From Streptomyces soli (lineage in GTDB: Bacteria > Actinomycetota > Actinomycetes > Streptomycetales > Streptomycetaceae), in the NCBI RefSeq assembly GCF_003999195.1, contig NZ_RJVR01000325.1:1-36630 (forward strand): a stretch of 36,630 nucleotides of DNA, given 5' to 3'. Positions 1 to 10,439 of the stretch are shown here, piece by piece (within the stretch, counting starts at the first letter, position 1; every line of letters begins with the position of its first letter). The notes beneath the pieces are model-generated. The model had not been told where the DNA came from, made no database searches, and saw only the letters and a program-made list of their open reading frames with translations. Made by a program: the position numbers and the translations under genes.

Positions 1-87
1 GACCTTCCGCACGCAGCCGAACGTGCGCGACAGCTCAGCCGCCTGCGCATCGGTCGGATAGAAGCGGTACTTGAACGCCCGCTTCAC
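1..87 (-). CDS. tnpB: IS605/IS1341-type TnpB (OrfB) N-terminus, partial
   Basis: The minus strand from a GTG at 85-87 reads 29 residues, MKRAFKYRFYPTDAQAAELS followed by RTFGCVRKV, before the window ends. This is the typical opening of IS200/IS605-family TnpB proteins, the RNA-guided nucleases ancestral to Cas12: a Lys/Arg-Tyr-Arg-Phe-Tyr-Pro-T start and a T-F-G-C-x-R-K-V turn. The rest, including the RuvC-like domain and any guide-RNA end, lies outside. No tnpA is seen on this side. The ribosome site is weak. The element sits 264 bp downstream of whiA. Whether the gene is intact cannot be judged. Confidence 0.8.
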   Translation of the reverse strand, partial: MKRAFKYRFYPTDAQAAELSRTFGCVRKV

Positions 88-100
88 GTGAGTGGCCAGC

Positions 101-126
101 TCACAAACTACCACACCGGCTTGTGA
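101..126. repeat. Short hairpin next to tnpB, possible insertion-sequence end
   Basis: TCACAA (101-106) and TTGTGA (121-126) form a perfect 6-bp stem with a 14-nt loop, 14 nt upstream of the TnpB start. IS605-type elements carry subterminal hairpins recognised by TnpA, so this could be the left-end structure. No second end is visible, so the assignment is inference. The rest of 127-303 shows only a weak 7-bp inverted repeat (173-179 with 206-212) and no gene. Confidence 0.3.
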
Positions 127-303
127 TTCACTGCGGGCATCGCCCGGGAACACGCCGATCCACCCTGGCGGCGAATCGGCTTCCCCTGCCCCACTCCGCA
201 GGAGTCCGATTCCTCCCCTGCCTGAAGACAGGTGCCCTCGGAGGTTCCCGGTGACCCCTCCCCCCGGATGGATCTTCATGGCCATGTCAATACGGCATAC
301 GAA

Positions 304-332
304 CCGCCGGCGCCCGGACCGGGCGTCGGCGG
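304..332 (-). terminator. Predicted terminator of the whiA operon
   Basis: Positions 304-316 and 320-332 form a 13-bp GC-rich stem with one G-T wobble and a 3-nt loop. It begins 19 nt past the whiA stop codon. There is no clear U-tract, which is normal for Streptomyces terminators. Confidence 0.6.
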
Positions 333-351
333 GTGGGAGCTGCGGCTGCGC

Positions 352-1341
352 TCAGCCGACCAGGTTGTCGGCCATGTCCTCGGTCAGATTGGATTCCGTG
401 CTGGGGATGCCGAGGTCCTGGGCGCGCTTGTCGGCCATGGCGAGGAGGCGGCGGATGCGGCCGGCGACGGCATCCTTGGTCAGCGGGGGCTCGGCCAGGG
501 AGCCGAGCTCCTCCAGCGAGGCCTGCTTGTGGTCCATACGCAGCCGGCCGGCGGCGGCCAGGTGCTCGGGCACCTCGTCGCCGAGGATCTCCAGCGCCCG
601 CTGGACCCGCGCGCCGGCGGCAACCGCGGCCCGGGCGGAGCGGCGCAGGTTCGCGTCGTCGAAGTTGGCGAGGCGGTTCGCCGTCGCGCGGACCTCACGG
701 CGCATGCGGCGCTCTTCCCAGGCGAGCACCGACTCGTGCGCGCCGAGCCGGGTGAGGAGCGCGCCGATCGCGTCGCCGTCCCGGACCACGACCCGGTCGA
801 CGCTACGGACCTCGCGCGCCTTGGCCGCGATCTGGAGCCGGCGGGCGGCGCCCACGAGCGCCAGGGCGGCCTCCGGCCCGGGGCAGGTGACCTCGAGGGA
901 GGAGGACCGGCCCGGCTCCGTCAGCGAGCCGTGGGCGAGAAACGCACCGCGCCATGCCGCCTCGGCGTCGCACGTGGCACCGGAGACGACCTGCGGCGGA
1001 AGGCCCCGGATCGGGCGCCCGCGACCGTCGACGAGCCCCGTCTGGCGGGCGAGCTGATCGCCTCCGGCGACGACCCGGACCACGTAACGGCTGCCGCGCC
1101 GCAGGCCGCCGGGGGCCATGACCACCAGGTCCGAGGCGTGGCCGAAGATCTCCAGGATGTCCTTGCGGAGCCGCCGCGCCGCGATCCCGGTGTCGAGCTC
1201 CGCCTCGATCACGATGCGGCCGGACACCAGATGCAGTCCGCCCGCGAAACGCAGGATCGCCGAAACCTCCGCCTTGCGGCAGCAGGTCCGGGTGACGGGA
1301 AGCCGGGAGATCTCGTCCTTCACCGCTGCCGTCATCGCCAT
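352..1341 (-). CDS. whiA: WhiA sporulation transcription factor
   Basis: The 329-residue protein has the actinobacterial WhiA pattern: an N-terminal helical part (TRTCCRKAEVSAILRFAGGL), a LAGLIDADG-like domain around residues 110-220 (AFLAHGSLTEPG) and a C-terminal helix-turn-helix with the conserved region around QASLEELGSL. In Streptomyces WhiA acts with WhiB to stop aerial growth and start sporulation septation. The ATG at 1341 has GGAAGGA seven nt upstream. A second in-frame ATG at 1335 would give an ATGA overlap with yvcK, but its spacing is poor. It is the last gene of the rapZ-yvcK-whiA run and is followed by a hairpin. The length is normal for the family. Confidence 0.97.
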   Translation of the reverse strand: MAMTAAVKDEISRLPVTRTCCRKAEVSAILRFAGGLHLVSGRIVIEAELDTGIAARRLRKDILEIFGHASDLVVMAPGGLRRGSRYVVRVVAGGDQLARQTGLVDGRGRPIRGLPPQVVSGATCDAEAAWRGAFLAHGSLTEPGRSSSLEVTCPGPEAALALVGAARRLQIAAKAREVRSVDRVVVRDGDAIGALLTRLGAHESVLAWEERRMRREVRATANRLANFDDANLRRSARAAVAAGARVQRALEILGDEVPEHLAAAGRLRMDHKQASLEELGSLAEPPLTKDAVAGRIRRLLAMADKRAQDLGIPSTESNLTEDMADNLVG

Positions 1342-2345
1342 GGGCCGATCCTTCCATGCATACGAAAAATCCGGTCGTACGCGGCAGCCAGGAGCACCGG
1401 GTCGTGTCGCGGCCCGTCGGGGGCGGCGACCCGGGCCAGCTCCACCGTGCCGGACAACCGCTGGACGGCCTCGGCGAGGCTGTCGCGGTCGGGCACGGCG
1501 GCCTCGTCGGCCAGCACCACGTCGATGGTGAGTTTAGGGGCGTGTCGGGCCAAAACCTCCACGTGACGCTGCGGAGAAAACCCCTCGGTCTCACCGGGCT
1601 GCGGCGCGAGGTTCAGCGCGAGCACCTTGCGGGCCCTGGTCTCCGTCAGCGCGCAGACCAGGTCCGGCACCAGCAGATGCGGCATGACGGACGAGAACCA
1701 GGACCCAGGCCCCAGCACCACCCAGTCGGCATCGAGCACAGCTTGCGCGGCCTCCGGCACGGCCGGCGGATCGGCCGGTACCAGCTGGACTTCCTGCACG
1801 TCACCGGGGGTGAGGGCGACATTGGCCTGACCCCGGACCGTGGTGATCTCGTCGGGCTTCTCGGGGTTGTGGCCGCGTACGGAAGCGGTCAGCTCCAGCG
1901 GCACCGAGGACATCGGCAGCACCCGCCCGTGGGCGCCGAGCAGCCGCCCGACCCACTCCAGGGCGGCCACCGGATCGCCGAGCTGTTCCCACAGCGCGAC
2001 GATCAGCAGATTGCCCACCGCATGGCCGTGGAGATCACCCTCGCTGGTGAACCGGTGCTGGATGACGCTGGCCCAGGTCTGGCCCCACTCGTCGTCCCCG
2101 CACAGCGCGGCGAGCGCCTTCCGGAGGTCGCCGGGCGGCAGGACGCCCAGCTCCTCCCGGAGCCGGCCACTGGAACCGCCATCGTCGGCTACGGTGACGA
2201 CGGCGGTCAGATCCTGGGAAATGCGGCGGAGCGCGGAGAGCGAGGCGGCCAGTCCATGGCCGCCGCCCAGTGCCACCACCTTGGGTGTCGCTCCTGACCC
2301 CGAGCGACGCGCGGAACGGCGCAGGAAGCGTGCCGTCTTGATCAC
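1332..2345 (-). CDS. yvcK: YvcK/CofD-like gluconeogenesis factor
   Basis: The 337-residue protein has the CofD/YvcK fold signature: GGGHGL at residues 27-32, VADDGGSSGRLR, PPGDLRKALAAL and GNLLI, plus the VLGPGSWFSSVMPHLL motif. YvcK proteins bind UDP-sugars and link carbon metabolism to cell-wall growth and shape. The reading frame stays open far upstream through rapZ, but homology begins just after a GTG at 2345. That GTG overlaps the rapZ stop as GTGA, so I chose it. The 3' end overlaps the whiA start by 10 bp. The yvcK-whiA-rapZ neighbourhood is conserved in Gram-positive bacteria. Confidence 0.93.
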   Translation of the reverse strand: MIKTARFLRRSARRSGSGATPKVVALGGGHGLAASLSALRRISQDLTAVVTVADDGGSSGRLREELGVLPPGDLRKALAALCGDDEWGQTWASVIQHRFTSEGDLHGHAVGNLLIVALWEQLGDPVAALEWVGRLLGAHGRVLPMSSVPLELTASVRGHNPEKPDEITTVRGQANVALTPGDVQEVQLVPADPPAVPEAAQAVLDADWVVLGPGSWFSSVMPHLLVPDLVCALTETRARKVLALNLAPQPGETEGFSPQRHVEVLARHAPKLTIDVVLADEAAVPDRDSLAEAVQRLSGTVELARVAAPDGPRHDPVLLAAAYDRIFRMHGRIGPWR

Positions 2346-3265
2346 TCGCGCCCCATGTCGCGGTGGACGATCACGGTCTCCACGCCGTCGGCCGACAGCC
2401 GGGCGGCCAGCCGCTCGGACATGGCCACGCTGCGGTGCTTGCCGCCGGTGCAGCCGACGGCGATGGTGACGTACCGCTTGCCCTCGCGCCGGTAGCCGGC
2501 GTTGATGATGTGCAGCAACTCGGCGTAGCGGTCGAGGAACTCCTTGGCGCCGGGCTGGTTGAAGACGTACGTCGCGACCTCGTCGTTGAGGCCGGTGAAC
2601 GGACGCAGCTCGGGCACCCAGTGCGGGTTGGGCAGGAAGCGGCAGTCCGCGACCAGGTCGGCGTCGACCGGCAGGCCGTACTTGAAGCCGAAGGACATGA
2701 CCGTGGCGCGCAGCTCGGGCTCCTCCTCGCCGGCGAACTGGGCGTCCATCTTGGCGCGCAGCTCGTGGACGTTGAGGGCGGAGGTGTCGATGACCAGGTC
2801 GGCGTCGCCGCGCAGCTCGCTGAGCAGCTCGCGCTCCTTGGCGATGCCGTCGACGATCCGGCCGTCGCCCTGGAGGGGGTGCGGGCGGCGTACGGACTCG
2901 AAGCGGCGCACCAGGGTGTCGTCGGAGGCCTCCAGGAAGAGCACGCGGCGCTTGACGCCCTTGGCGTCGAGGTCGGCGAGCGATTCGCGGAGGTTGTCGA
3001 AGAAGCGGCGGCCGCGGACGTCCACGACGACCGCGATGCGGGCGACATTGCCCTGGGAGCGGGCGCCGAGGTCGACCATGGTGGGGATAAGGGCGGGCGG
3101 CAGATTGTCCACCACGAACCAGCCGAGGTCCTCCAGGCATTTGGCCGCGTGGCTGCGGCCGGCGCCGGACATACCCGAAATGATCACGAGCTCGGGGATG
3201 GCTTCCGCCGCCTCGCCCGCTCCACCGGTTGTCACCTGTTCTCCGCCTCCGTCGTTCTCGTTCAT
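2342..3265 (-). CDS. rapZ: RapZ/YvcJ nucleotide-binding protein
   Basis: The 307-residue protein has an N-terminal P-loop domain (GMSGAGRS, residues 31-38), FVVDNLPPALIP, a Walker B-like VVVDVRGRRFF and the RapZ C-terminal part with CTGGKHRSV. In E. coli RapZ controls glucosamine-6-phosphate synthase through small RNAs; in Gram-positives the role is less clear. The P-loop lysine is arginine (R37), which I recall as usual in Streptomyces RapZ. The ATG overlaps the uvrC stop as ATGA and the 3' end overlaps yvcK by 4 bp, so translation is probably coupled. Confidence 0.95.
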   Translation of the reverse strand: MNENDGGGEQVTTGGAGEAAEAIPELVIISGMSGAGRSHAAKCLEDLGWFVVDNLPPALIPTMVDLGARSQGNVARIAVVVDVRGRRFFDNLRESLADLDAKGVKRRVLFLEASDDTLVRRFESVRRPHPLQGDGRIVDGIAKERELLSELRGDADLVIDTSALNVHELRAKMDAQFAGEEEPELRATVMSFGFKYGLPVDADLVADCRFLPNPHWVPELRPFTGLNDEVATYVFNQPGAKEFLDRYAELLHIINAGYRREGKRYVTIAVGCTGGKHRSVAMSERLAARLSADGVETVIVHRDMGRE

Positions 3266-5304
3266 GTGCCCTTCCCCCGTTCCGGCGGGGCGGCCGCCGT
3301 TCCGGCCGTCCCCTCTTCTTCAATGATCTCTCCTGTGGCGGTATTCACCGCAGGGCCGGCGGGCGCCGCTCCGGCCAGCGCCGCGAGCACCGTCTCCGCC
3401 GTACGCCGCCCGACGCCCGGCACCTCGCAGAGCTGGTCGACGGTCGCCGCACGCAGCCGCTTGAGCGAGCCGAAGTGCTTGAGCAGAGCCTGTTTGCGGG
3501 TCTCCCCCAGGCCGGGTACCGAGTCCAGGGCGCCGGCCTTCATCGACTTGGAGCGTTTGCTGCGCTGGTAGGCGATGGCGAAGCGGTGCGCCTCGTCGCG
3601 TACGCGCTGGAGCAGGTAGAGGCCTTCACTGGTGCGCGGCAGGATGACGGGATCGTCGTCGCCGGGCAGCCAGACCTCCTCCAGGCGCTTGGCGAGGCCG
3701 CAGACCGCGACGTCCTCGATGCCCAGCTCGTCCAGGGCCCGCTTTGCGGCGGCGACCTGCGGCTGCCCGCCATCGACCACGACGAGCTGCGGCGGGTAGG
3801 CGAACTTGCGGGGCTTGCCGGTGTCGGGGTCGATGGGACCGCTGACGGGCTCGTGGGCAGGGGTGTCGCCGGGGGTGTCGCCGTCGACCCACTCCCCCGT
3901 CTTCTGCATCTCCTGCAGATAACGGCGGAAGCGCCGGGAGACGACCTCGTGCATGGACCGGACGTCGTCCTGACCTGCGAAGCCCTTGATCTGGAAGCGC
4001 CGGTACTCGCTCTTGCGGGCGAGCCCGTCCTCGAAGACCACCATCGACGCGACCACGTCATCGCCCTGGAGATGGGAGATGTCGAAGCACTCGATGCGCA
4101 GCGGCGCCGTGTCCAGGTCCAGGGCCTCGGCGATCTCCTCCAGGGCGCGGGAACGGGTGGTGAGGTCGGAGGCACGCTTGGTCTTGTGCAGCGCGAGCGC
4201 CTGCTGTGCGTTGCGCTGCACGGTGGCCATCAGGTCCTTCTTGTCGCCGCGCTGCGGTATCCGCAGGCTGACCTGCGATCCCCGCCGGTCGCTGAGCCAT
4301 TCCTGCACCGGCTCGTACGGCTCGGGCAGGGCCGGGACCAGCACCTCGCGCGGCACGGCGTCGCCCTTCTCCTCGCCGTACAGCTGCTGGAGGGCGTGCT
4401 CGACCAGTCCGGCGGTGCCGACCTCCTCCACCTTGTCGGTGACCCAGCCGCGCTGGCCGCGCACCCGGCCGCCGCGGACGTGGAAGATCTGGACGGCGGC
4501 TTCGAGTTCGTCCTCGGCGACGGCGATCAGGTCGGCGTCGGTGGCGTCGGCGAGTACCACGGCCTGCTTTTCCATCGCGCGCTTGAGCGCCTCGATGTCG
4601 TCGCGGAGCCGGGCCGCCTTCTCGTACTCCATCTCGGCGGCTGCGTTCTTCATCTGCTGTTCCAGGCGGCGCAGATACGTGCCGGTGCGGCCGGCCATGA
4701 AGTCGCAGAACTCGTCTGCCAGTTCGCGGTGCTCCTCGGGGGTGACCCGGCCGACGCAGGGCGCGGAGCACTTGCCGATGTAGCCGAGCAGGCAGGGCCG
4801 GCCGATCTGCTCGGAGCGCTTGAACACCCCGGCGGAGCAGGTGCGTACGGGGAAGACGCGCAGCAGCAGGTCGACGGTCTCGCGGATCGCCCAGGCGTGA
4901 GCGTACGGACCGAAGTAGCGCACACCCTTGCGCTTGGGGCCGCGCATCACCTGGACGCGCGGGAACTCGTCGCCCAGGGTGACCGCGAGCGACGGATAGC
5001 TCTTGTCGTCGCGGTACTTGACGTTGAAGCGCGGGTCGAACTCCTTGATCCAGGAGTACTCCAGCTGCAGCGCCTCGACCTCGGTGCCGACCACCGTCCA
5101 CTCGACGGAGGAGGCCGTGGTGACCATGGTGCGGGTGCGCTGATGGAGGTTCGCGAGGTCCTGGAAGTACGAGGAAAGTCGGGAGCGCAGGCTCTTCGCC
5201 TTCCCGACGTAGATCACCCGGCCGTACTCGTCCCGGAACCTGTAGACGCCGGGACTGTCCGGAATCTGACCCGGCTTGGGGCGGTAGCTGGATGGATCGG
5301 CCAT
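3262..5304 (-). CDS. uvrC: Excinuclease ABC subunit C
   Basis: UvrC makes the 3' and 5' incisions in nucleotide excision repair. The 680-residue protein carries, in order, a GIY-YIG nuclease domain (GVYRFRDEYGRVIYVGK from residue 19), a Cys cluster (CSAGVFKRSEQIGRPCLLGYIGKCSAPC, given here only to mark its place near residues 130-155), a UVR UvrB-binding motif (MEYEKAARLRDDIEALK), the RNase H-like endonuclease domain (IECFDISHLQGDD, VVVDGGQPQV) and tandem helix-hairpin-helix motifs at the C-terminus. All expected parts are present. A TAGGGT box ends six nt before the ATG, so the mRNA is predicted to be leaderless. The gene heads the rapZ-yvcK-whiA operon, overlapping rapZ by 4 bp. Confidence 0.98.
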   Translation of the reverse strand: MADPSSYRPKPGQIPDSPGVYRFRDEYGRVIYVGKAKSLRSRLSSYFQDLANLHQRTRTMVTTASSVEWTVVGTEVEALQLEYSWIKEFDPRFNVKYRDDKSYPSLAVTLGDEFPRVQVMRGPKRKGVRYFGPYAHAWAIRETVDLLLRVFPVRTCSAGVFKRSEQIGRPCLLGYIGKCSAPCVGRVTPEEHRELADEFCDFMAGRTGTYLRRLEQQMKNAAAEMEYEKAARLRDDIEALKRAMEKQAVVLADATDADLIAVAEDELEAAVQIFHVRGGRVRGQRGWVTDKVEEVGTAGLVEHALQQLYGEEKGDAVPREVLVPALPEPYEPVQEWLSDRRGSQVSLRIPQRGDKKDLMATVQRNAQQALALHKTKRASDLTTRSRALEEIAEALDLDTAPLRIECFDISHLQGDDVVASMVVFEDGLARKSEYRRFQIKGFAGQDDVRSMHEVVSRRFRRYLQEMQKTGEWVDGDTPGDTPAHEPVSGPIDPDTGKPRKFAYPPQLVVVDGGQPQVAAAKRALDELGIEDVAVCGLAKRLEEVWLPGDDDPVILPRTSEGLYLLQRVRDEAHRFAIAYQRSKRSKSMKAGALDSVPGLGETRKQALLKHFGSLKRLRAATVDQLCEVPGVGRRTAETVLAALAGAAPAGPAVNTATGEIIEEEGTAGTAAAPPERGKGT

Positions 5305-5310
5305 GCTCCC

Positions 5311-5333
5311 ACCCTACTGACTTGGGATGACAA
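5311..5333 (-). promoter_or_regulatory. RecA-NDp/PafBC-type promoter of uvrC, leaderless
   Basis: On the minus strand TTGTCA (5328-5333), 11 nt, then TAGGGT (5311-5316) fit the damage-inducible consensus tTGTCRgtg-N8-TAnnnT, lacking only the gtg part. The -10 box ends six nt before the uvrC ATG, placing the start of transcription at the A of the start codon. Confidence 0.65.
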
Positions 5334-5352
5334 TCCTGTGCCGTCCGCAGGG

Positions 5353-5784
5353 CTATCCGACGACCAGCTTGCCGTCCTTGACGGTGACCTGGGCGGCGGG
5401 CAGCGCGGTGGTGGCGGGACCGTTCTCGACGGCGCCGGTCTCGGCGTTGAACTTGCTGCCGTGGCAGGGGCAGGAGACGGTCGTGCCGCTGACCGCGTCG
5501 CAGACGCAGCCCTGGTGGGTGCAGACGGCGCTGAAGGCCTTGAAGGTGCCCTTGGTGGGCTGCGAGACGACGACCTTGGCGTCCTTGTAGAGCTTGGCGC
5601 CGCCGACGGGGACGTCGGAGGTCGCACCGAGCTCGGTGGAGGTGGTGGTGGCACCAGCGCTGCTGCTGCCGGTGCTGGACGCGGCGTCCGAGCTGCCGCC
5701 GCAGGCGGTCAGGCCTATGCCTGCGACGCCGGCCAGGGCGGCTCCGCGCAGGACGGTGCGGCGGCAGGGGGGAAGTTCGGTCAT
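5353..5784 (-). CDS. Rieske [2Fe-2S] Tat lipoprotein
   Basis: The 143-residue protein has a twin-arginine signal (RRTVLRG, residues 8-14), a lipobox LTAC with C28 as the lipidated residue, a Ser/Thr/Ala linker and a Rieske domain. C88-T-H90-Q-G-C93 and C105-P-C107-H108-G-S supply the cluster ligands (C88, H90, C105, H108) and a likely C93-C107 disulfide. It should be folded with its cluster inside the cell and exported by Tat to the outer membrane face as an electron-transfer protein. The partner is unknown: no oxygenase or cytochrome gene lies beside it. The ATG has GGAG seven nt upstream. Confidence 0.93.
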   Translation of the reverse strand: MTELPPCRRTVLRGAALAGVAGIGLTACGGSSDAASSTGSSSAGATTTSTELGATSDVPVGGAKLYKDAKVVVSQPTKGTFKAFSAVCTHQGCVCDAVSGTTVSCPCHGSKFNAETGAVENGPATTALPAAQVTVKDGKLVVG

Positions 5785-5800
5785 GAGGTGCTCCAGAACT

Positions 5801-5858
5801 CGGCACGTAGGGGGTGTTTCAAGATCCGAAGATCTTGAAACCTGAACCTTACGTGCCG
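5801..5858 (-). terminator. Nested double palindrome between uvrA and the Rieske gene
   Basis: An inner 11-bp perfect stem (5816-5826 with 5831-5841) closes on a CGAA tetraloop. It lies inside outer 9-bp arms CGGCACGTA (5801-5809) and TACGTGCCG (5850-5858). The structure begins 28 nt past the uvrA stop and ends 16 nt before the Rieske start. It is most simply the uvrA terminator, but its position in the Rieske leader also allows a regulatory role. Confidence 0.6.
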
Positions 5859-5886
5859 ATCCTATGAGTCCGTTCCGAGTCGGCTC

Positions 5887-8811
<2,925 letters not shown>

Positions 8812-8924
8812 GCCAGTGCGCACCTTTCATAGGACAGGACAGGGCTGCACCCCCGGACAGCCTAACGGGGTGCCATTGCGGTTTCTTCCGGTTTCTGCTT
8901 CTGGCTGCGTCACACCCAGGCTAT

Positions 8925-8940
8925 AGCACGTACATTCGAT
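8925..8940 (-). promoter_or_regulatory. Degenerate LexA-like box upstream of uvrA
   Basis: On the minus strand TCGAAT-GTAC-GTGCTA matches 9 of 12 defined bases of the Streptomyces LexA box TCGAAC-N4-GTTCGA, about 115 nt upstream of the uvrA start. A TATAGC hexamer overlaps its end and could be a -10 box. Streptomyces uvrA is a known SOS gene, which supports but does not prove the call. Confidence 0.3.
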
Positions 8941-9032
8941 TTGCGGGCGGTGTCCGCCGTCTTCACCCGATCGAGTGCGGCGCGATAGCGTCGTGGACGA
9001 GGCGTCGATCACGTCCGATCTGGGAGGCCCCC

Positions 9033-9764
9033 GTGTCTGTCCAACGACCCGACCCCGAACGCGATGCGGCCGCCGTACAAGAGGCCACAGCACGGCTGAT
9101 CGACGCGGTCTCGGCGCTGACCCCCACCGCCGTCGCCGAGCCCTCACTGCTGGCGGGCTGGACCCGCGGCCACGTCCTCGCCCACCTAGCCCGCAACGCG
9201 GACTCGCTGGTGAATCTGCTCACCTGGGCCCGCACCGGCGAGGAGACCCCGCAGTTCGCCACCGAGGAAGCGCGGGACAAGGAGATCGAGGACAGCGCGG
9301 CCCGCCCTCTGTCCGAGCACCTCGACGAGCTACGGATCTCCGCCGACCGGTTCGCGTACGCGGTCGAGGAGACCCTGCCGCAGGCCTGGGGCGTCCAGGT
9401 CGCGATGCACTCCGGAAGGGTCATCGCCGCCGCCGAGGTCCCCTACCGCCGGCTGATCGAGGTCCACCTGCACCACGTGGACCTGGGCATCGGCTACACC
9501 TGCGCCGACCTCCCCGAGGACTTCGCGGTCCGCGAGCTGGCCAACGTCATCGACGACCTCTCCGGCCACGAGGGAATCGCCGCCGTACGCCTCCACAACA
9601 CCGACAGCGGCGAGAAGTGGACCATCGGCGCCGCCAACGAGCCCGACCTCACCGTCAGCGGCCCCCGCACCGCCCTGCTCGCCTGGGTCACCGGCCGCGG
9701 CAAGAACGAAGGACTCACCGCCCAGCCCGAACTGCCCCTGCCGGCTCTGCCGCCACTAGGCTGA
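9033..9764 (+). CDS. Maleylpyruvate isomerase family protein (DinB fold, mycothiol-dependent type)
   Basis: The 243-residue protein has the MDMPI N-terminal DinB-like four-helix domain with metal-ligand motifs GWTRGHVLAHLARNA (about residues 45-60) and EVHLHHVDLG (about 147), then a smaller C-terminal domain. Relatives use mycothiol as cofactor in isomerisation or thiol transfer. The substrate here is not predictable, and no gentisate or aromatic catabolism genes are nearby. The GTG start has GGGAGG eight bases upstream. It ends five bp before the metallo-hydrolase gene, suggesting a two-gene unit. Confidence 0.87.
   Translation: MSVQRPDPERDAAAVQEATARLIDAVSALTPTAVAEPSLLAGWTRGHVLAHLARNADSLVNLLTWARTGEETPQFATEEARDKEIEDSAARPLSEHLDELRISADRFAYAVEETLPQAWGVQVAMHSGRVIAAAEVPYRRLIEVHLHHVDLGIGYTCADLPEDFAVRELANVIDDLSGHEGIAAVRLHNTDSGEKWTIGAANEPDLTVSGPRTALLAWVTGRGKNEGLTAQPELPLPALPPLG
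9757..9762 (+). promoter_or_regulatory. Possible internal -10 box for the metallo-hydrolase gene
   Basis: TAGGCT lies seven nt before the ATG at 9770, the spacing seen for leaderless Streptomyces genes. It is inside the end of the preceding gene and no good -35 box is visible, so support is modest. Confidence 0.3.
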
Positions 9765-9769
9765 CCGCC

Positions 9770-10426
9770 ATGGCATACACGGGAGAGGTCGAGGTGGGCG
9801 GCACGCCCGACGTGCACGAACTCAAGGACCTCATCATCACCAAGGCCGCGGTCGGCCCCATGAACAACAACGCGTACGTGCTGCGCTGCCGGCAGACCGA
9901 CGAGCAGCTGCTCATCGACGCGGCGAACGAGCCGGAGACCCTGCTCGAGGTGATCGGCCCCGACGGCCTCGCCTCCGTCGTCACCACCCACCAGCACGGC
10001 GACCACTGGCGGGCCCTCCAGGCCGTGGTCGACGCCACCGGCGCCCGAACGTACGCCGGCCGCTACGACGCCGACGGCATCCCCGTCCCCACCGACGTGC
10101 TCGTGGACGACGGCGACATCATCCGCGTCGGCCGCGTCGAACTCACCGCCCGCCACATCGTCGGCCACACCCCGGGCTCCATCGTCCTGGTCTACGACGA
10201 CCCGCACGGCCACCCGCACGTCTTCACCGGCGACTGCCTCTTCCCGGGCGGCGTGGGCAACACGCAGGGCGACGCGGAGCGCTTCGCCTCGCTCTTCCGC
10301 GACGTCAAGGCCAAGCTCTTCGACGTGCTCCCCGACGAGACCTGGGTCTACCCCGGGCACGGCAACGACACGACGCTCGGCGCGGAGCGCCCGCACCTGC
10401 AGGAGTGGCTGGAGCGCGGCTGGTAG
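9770..10426 (+). CDS. Metallo-beta-lactamase-fold hydrolase (glyoxalase II-like)
   Basis: The 218-residue protein has the zinc motif T-H74-Q-H76-G-D78-H79, then VGH133TPGS, TGD155CLFPGG and a final YPGHG, so all the usual ligands are present. Such proteins hydrolyse thioesters such as glutathione or mycothiol conjugates. Since the upstream gene is a mycothiol-type enzyme and the gap is only five bp, a mycothiol-thioester hydrolase is plausible, but that is inference. The ATG was chosen because homology begins shortly after it and it follows the upstream stop. It faces the 10440-10838 gene end to end. Confidence 0.9.
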   Translation: MAYTGEVEVGGTPDVHELKDLIITKAAVGPMNNNAYVLRCRQTDEQLLIDAANEPETLLEVIGPDGLASVVTTHQHGDHWRALQAVVDATGARTYAGRYDADGIPVPTDVLVDDGDIIRVGRVELTARHIVGHTPGSIVLVYDDPHGHPHVFTGDCLFPGGVGNTQGDAERFASLFRDVKAKLFDVLPDETWVYPGHGNDTTLGAERPHLQEWLERGW

Positions 10427-10439
10427 AGCCCGGCCGGTC

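Noticed and set aside
2346..3323. N-terminal extension of YvcK over the rapZ gene
   Set aside because: The frame stays open, but the translation is arginine/proline-rich nonsense. The GTG at 2345 in a GTGA overlap fits the family start.
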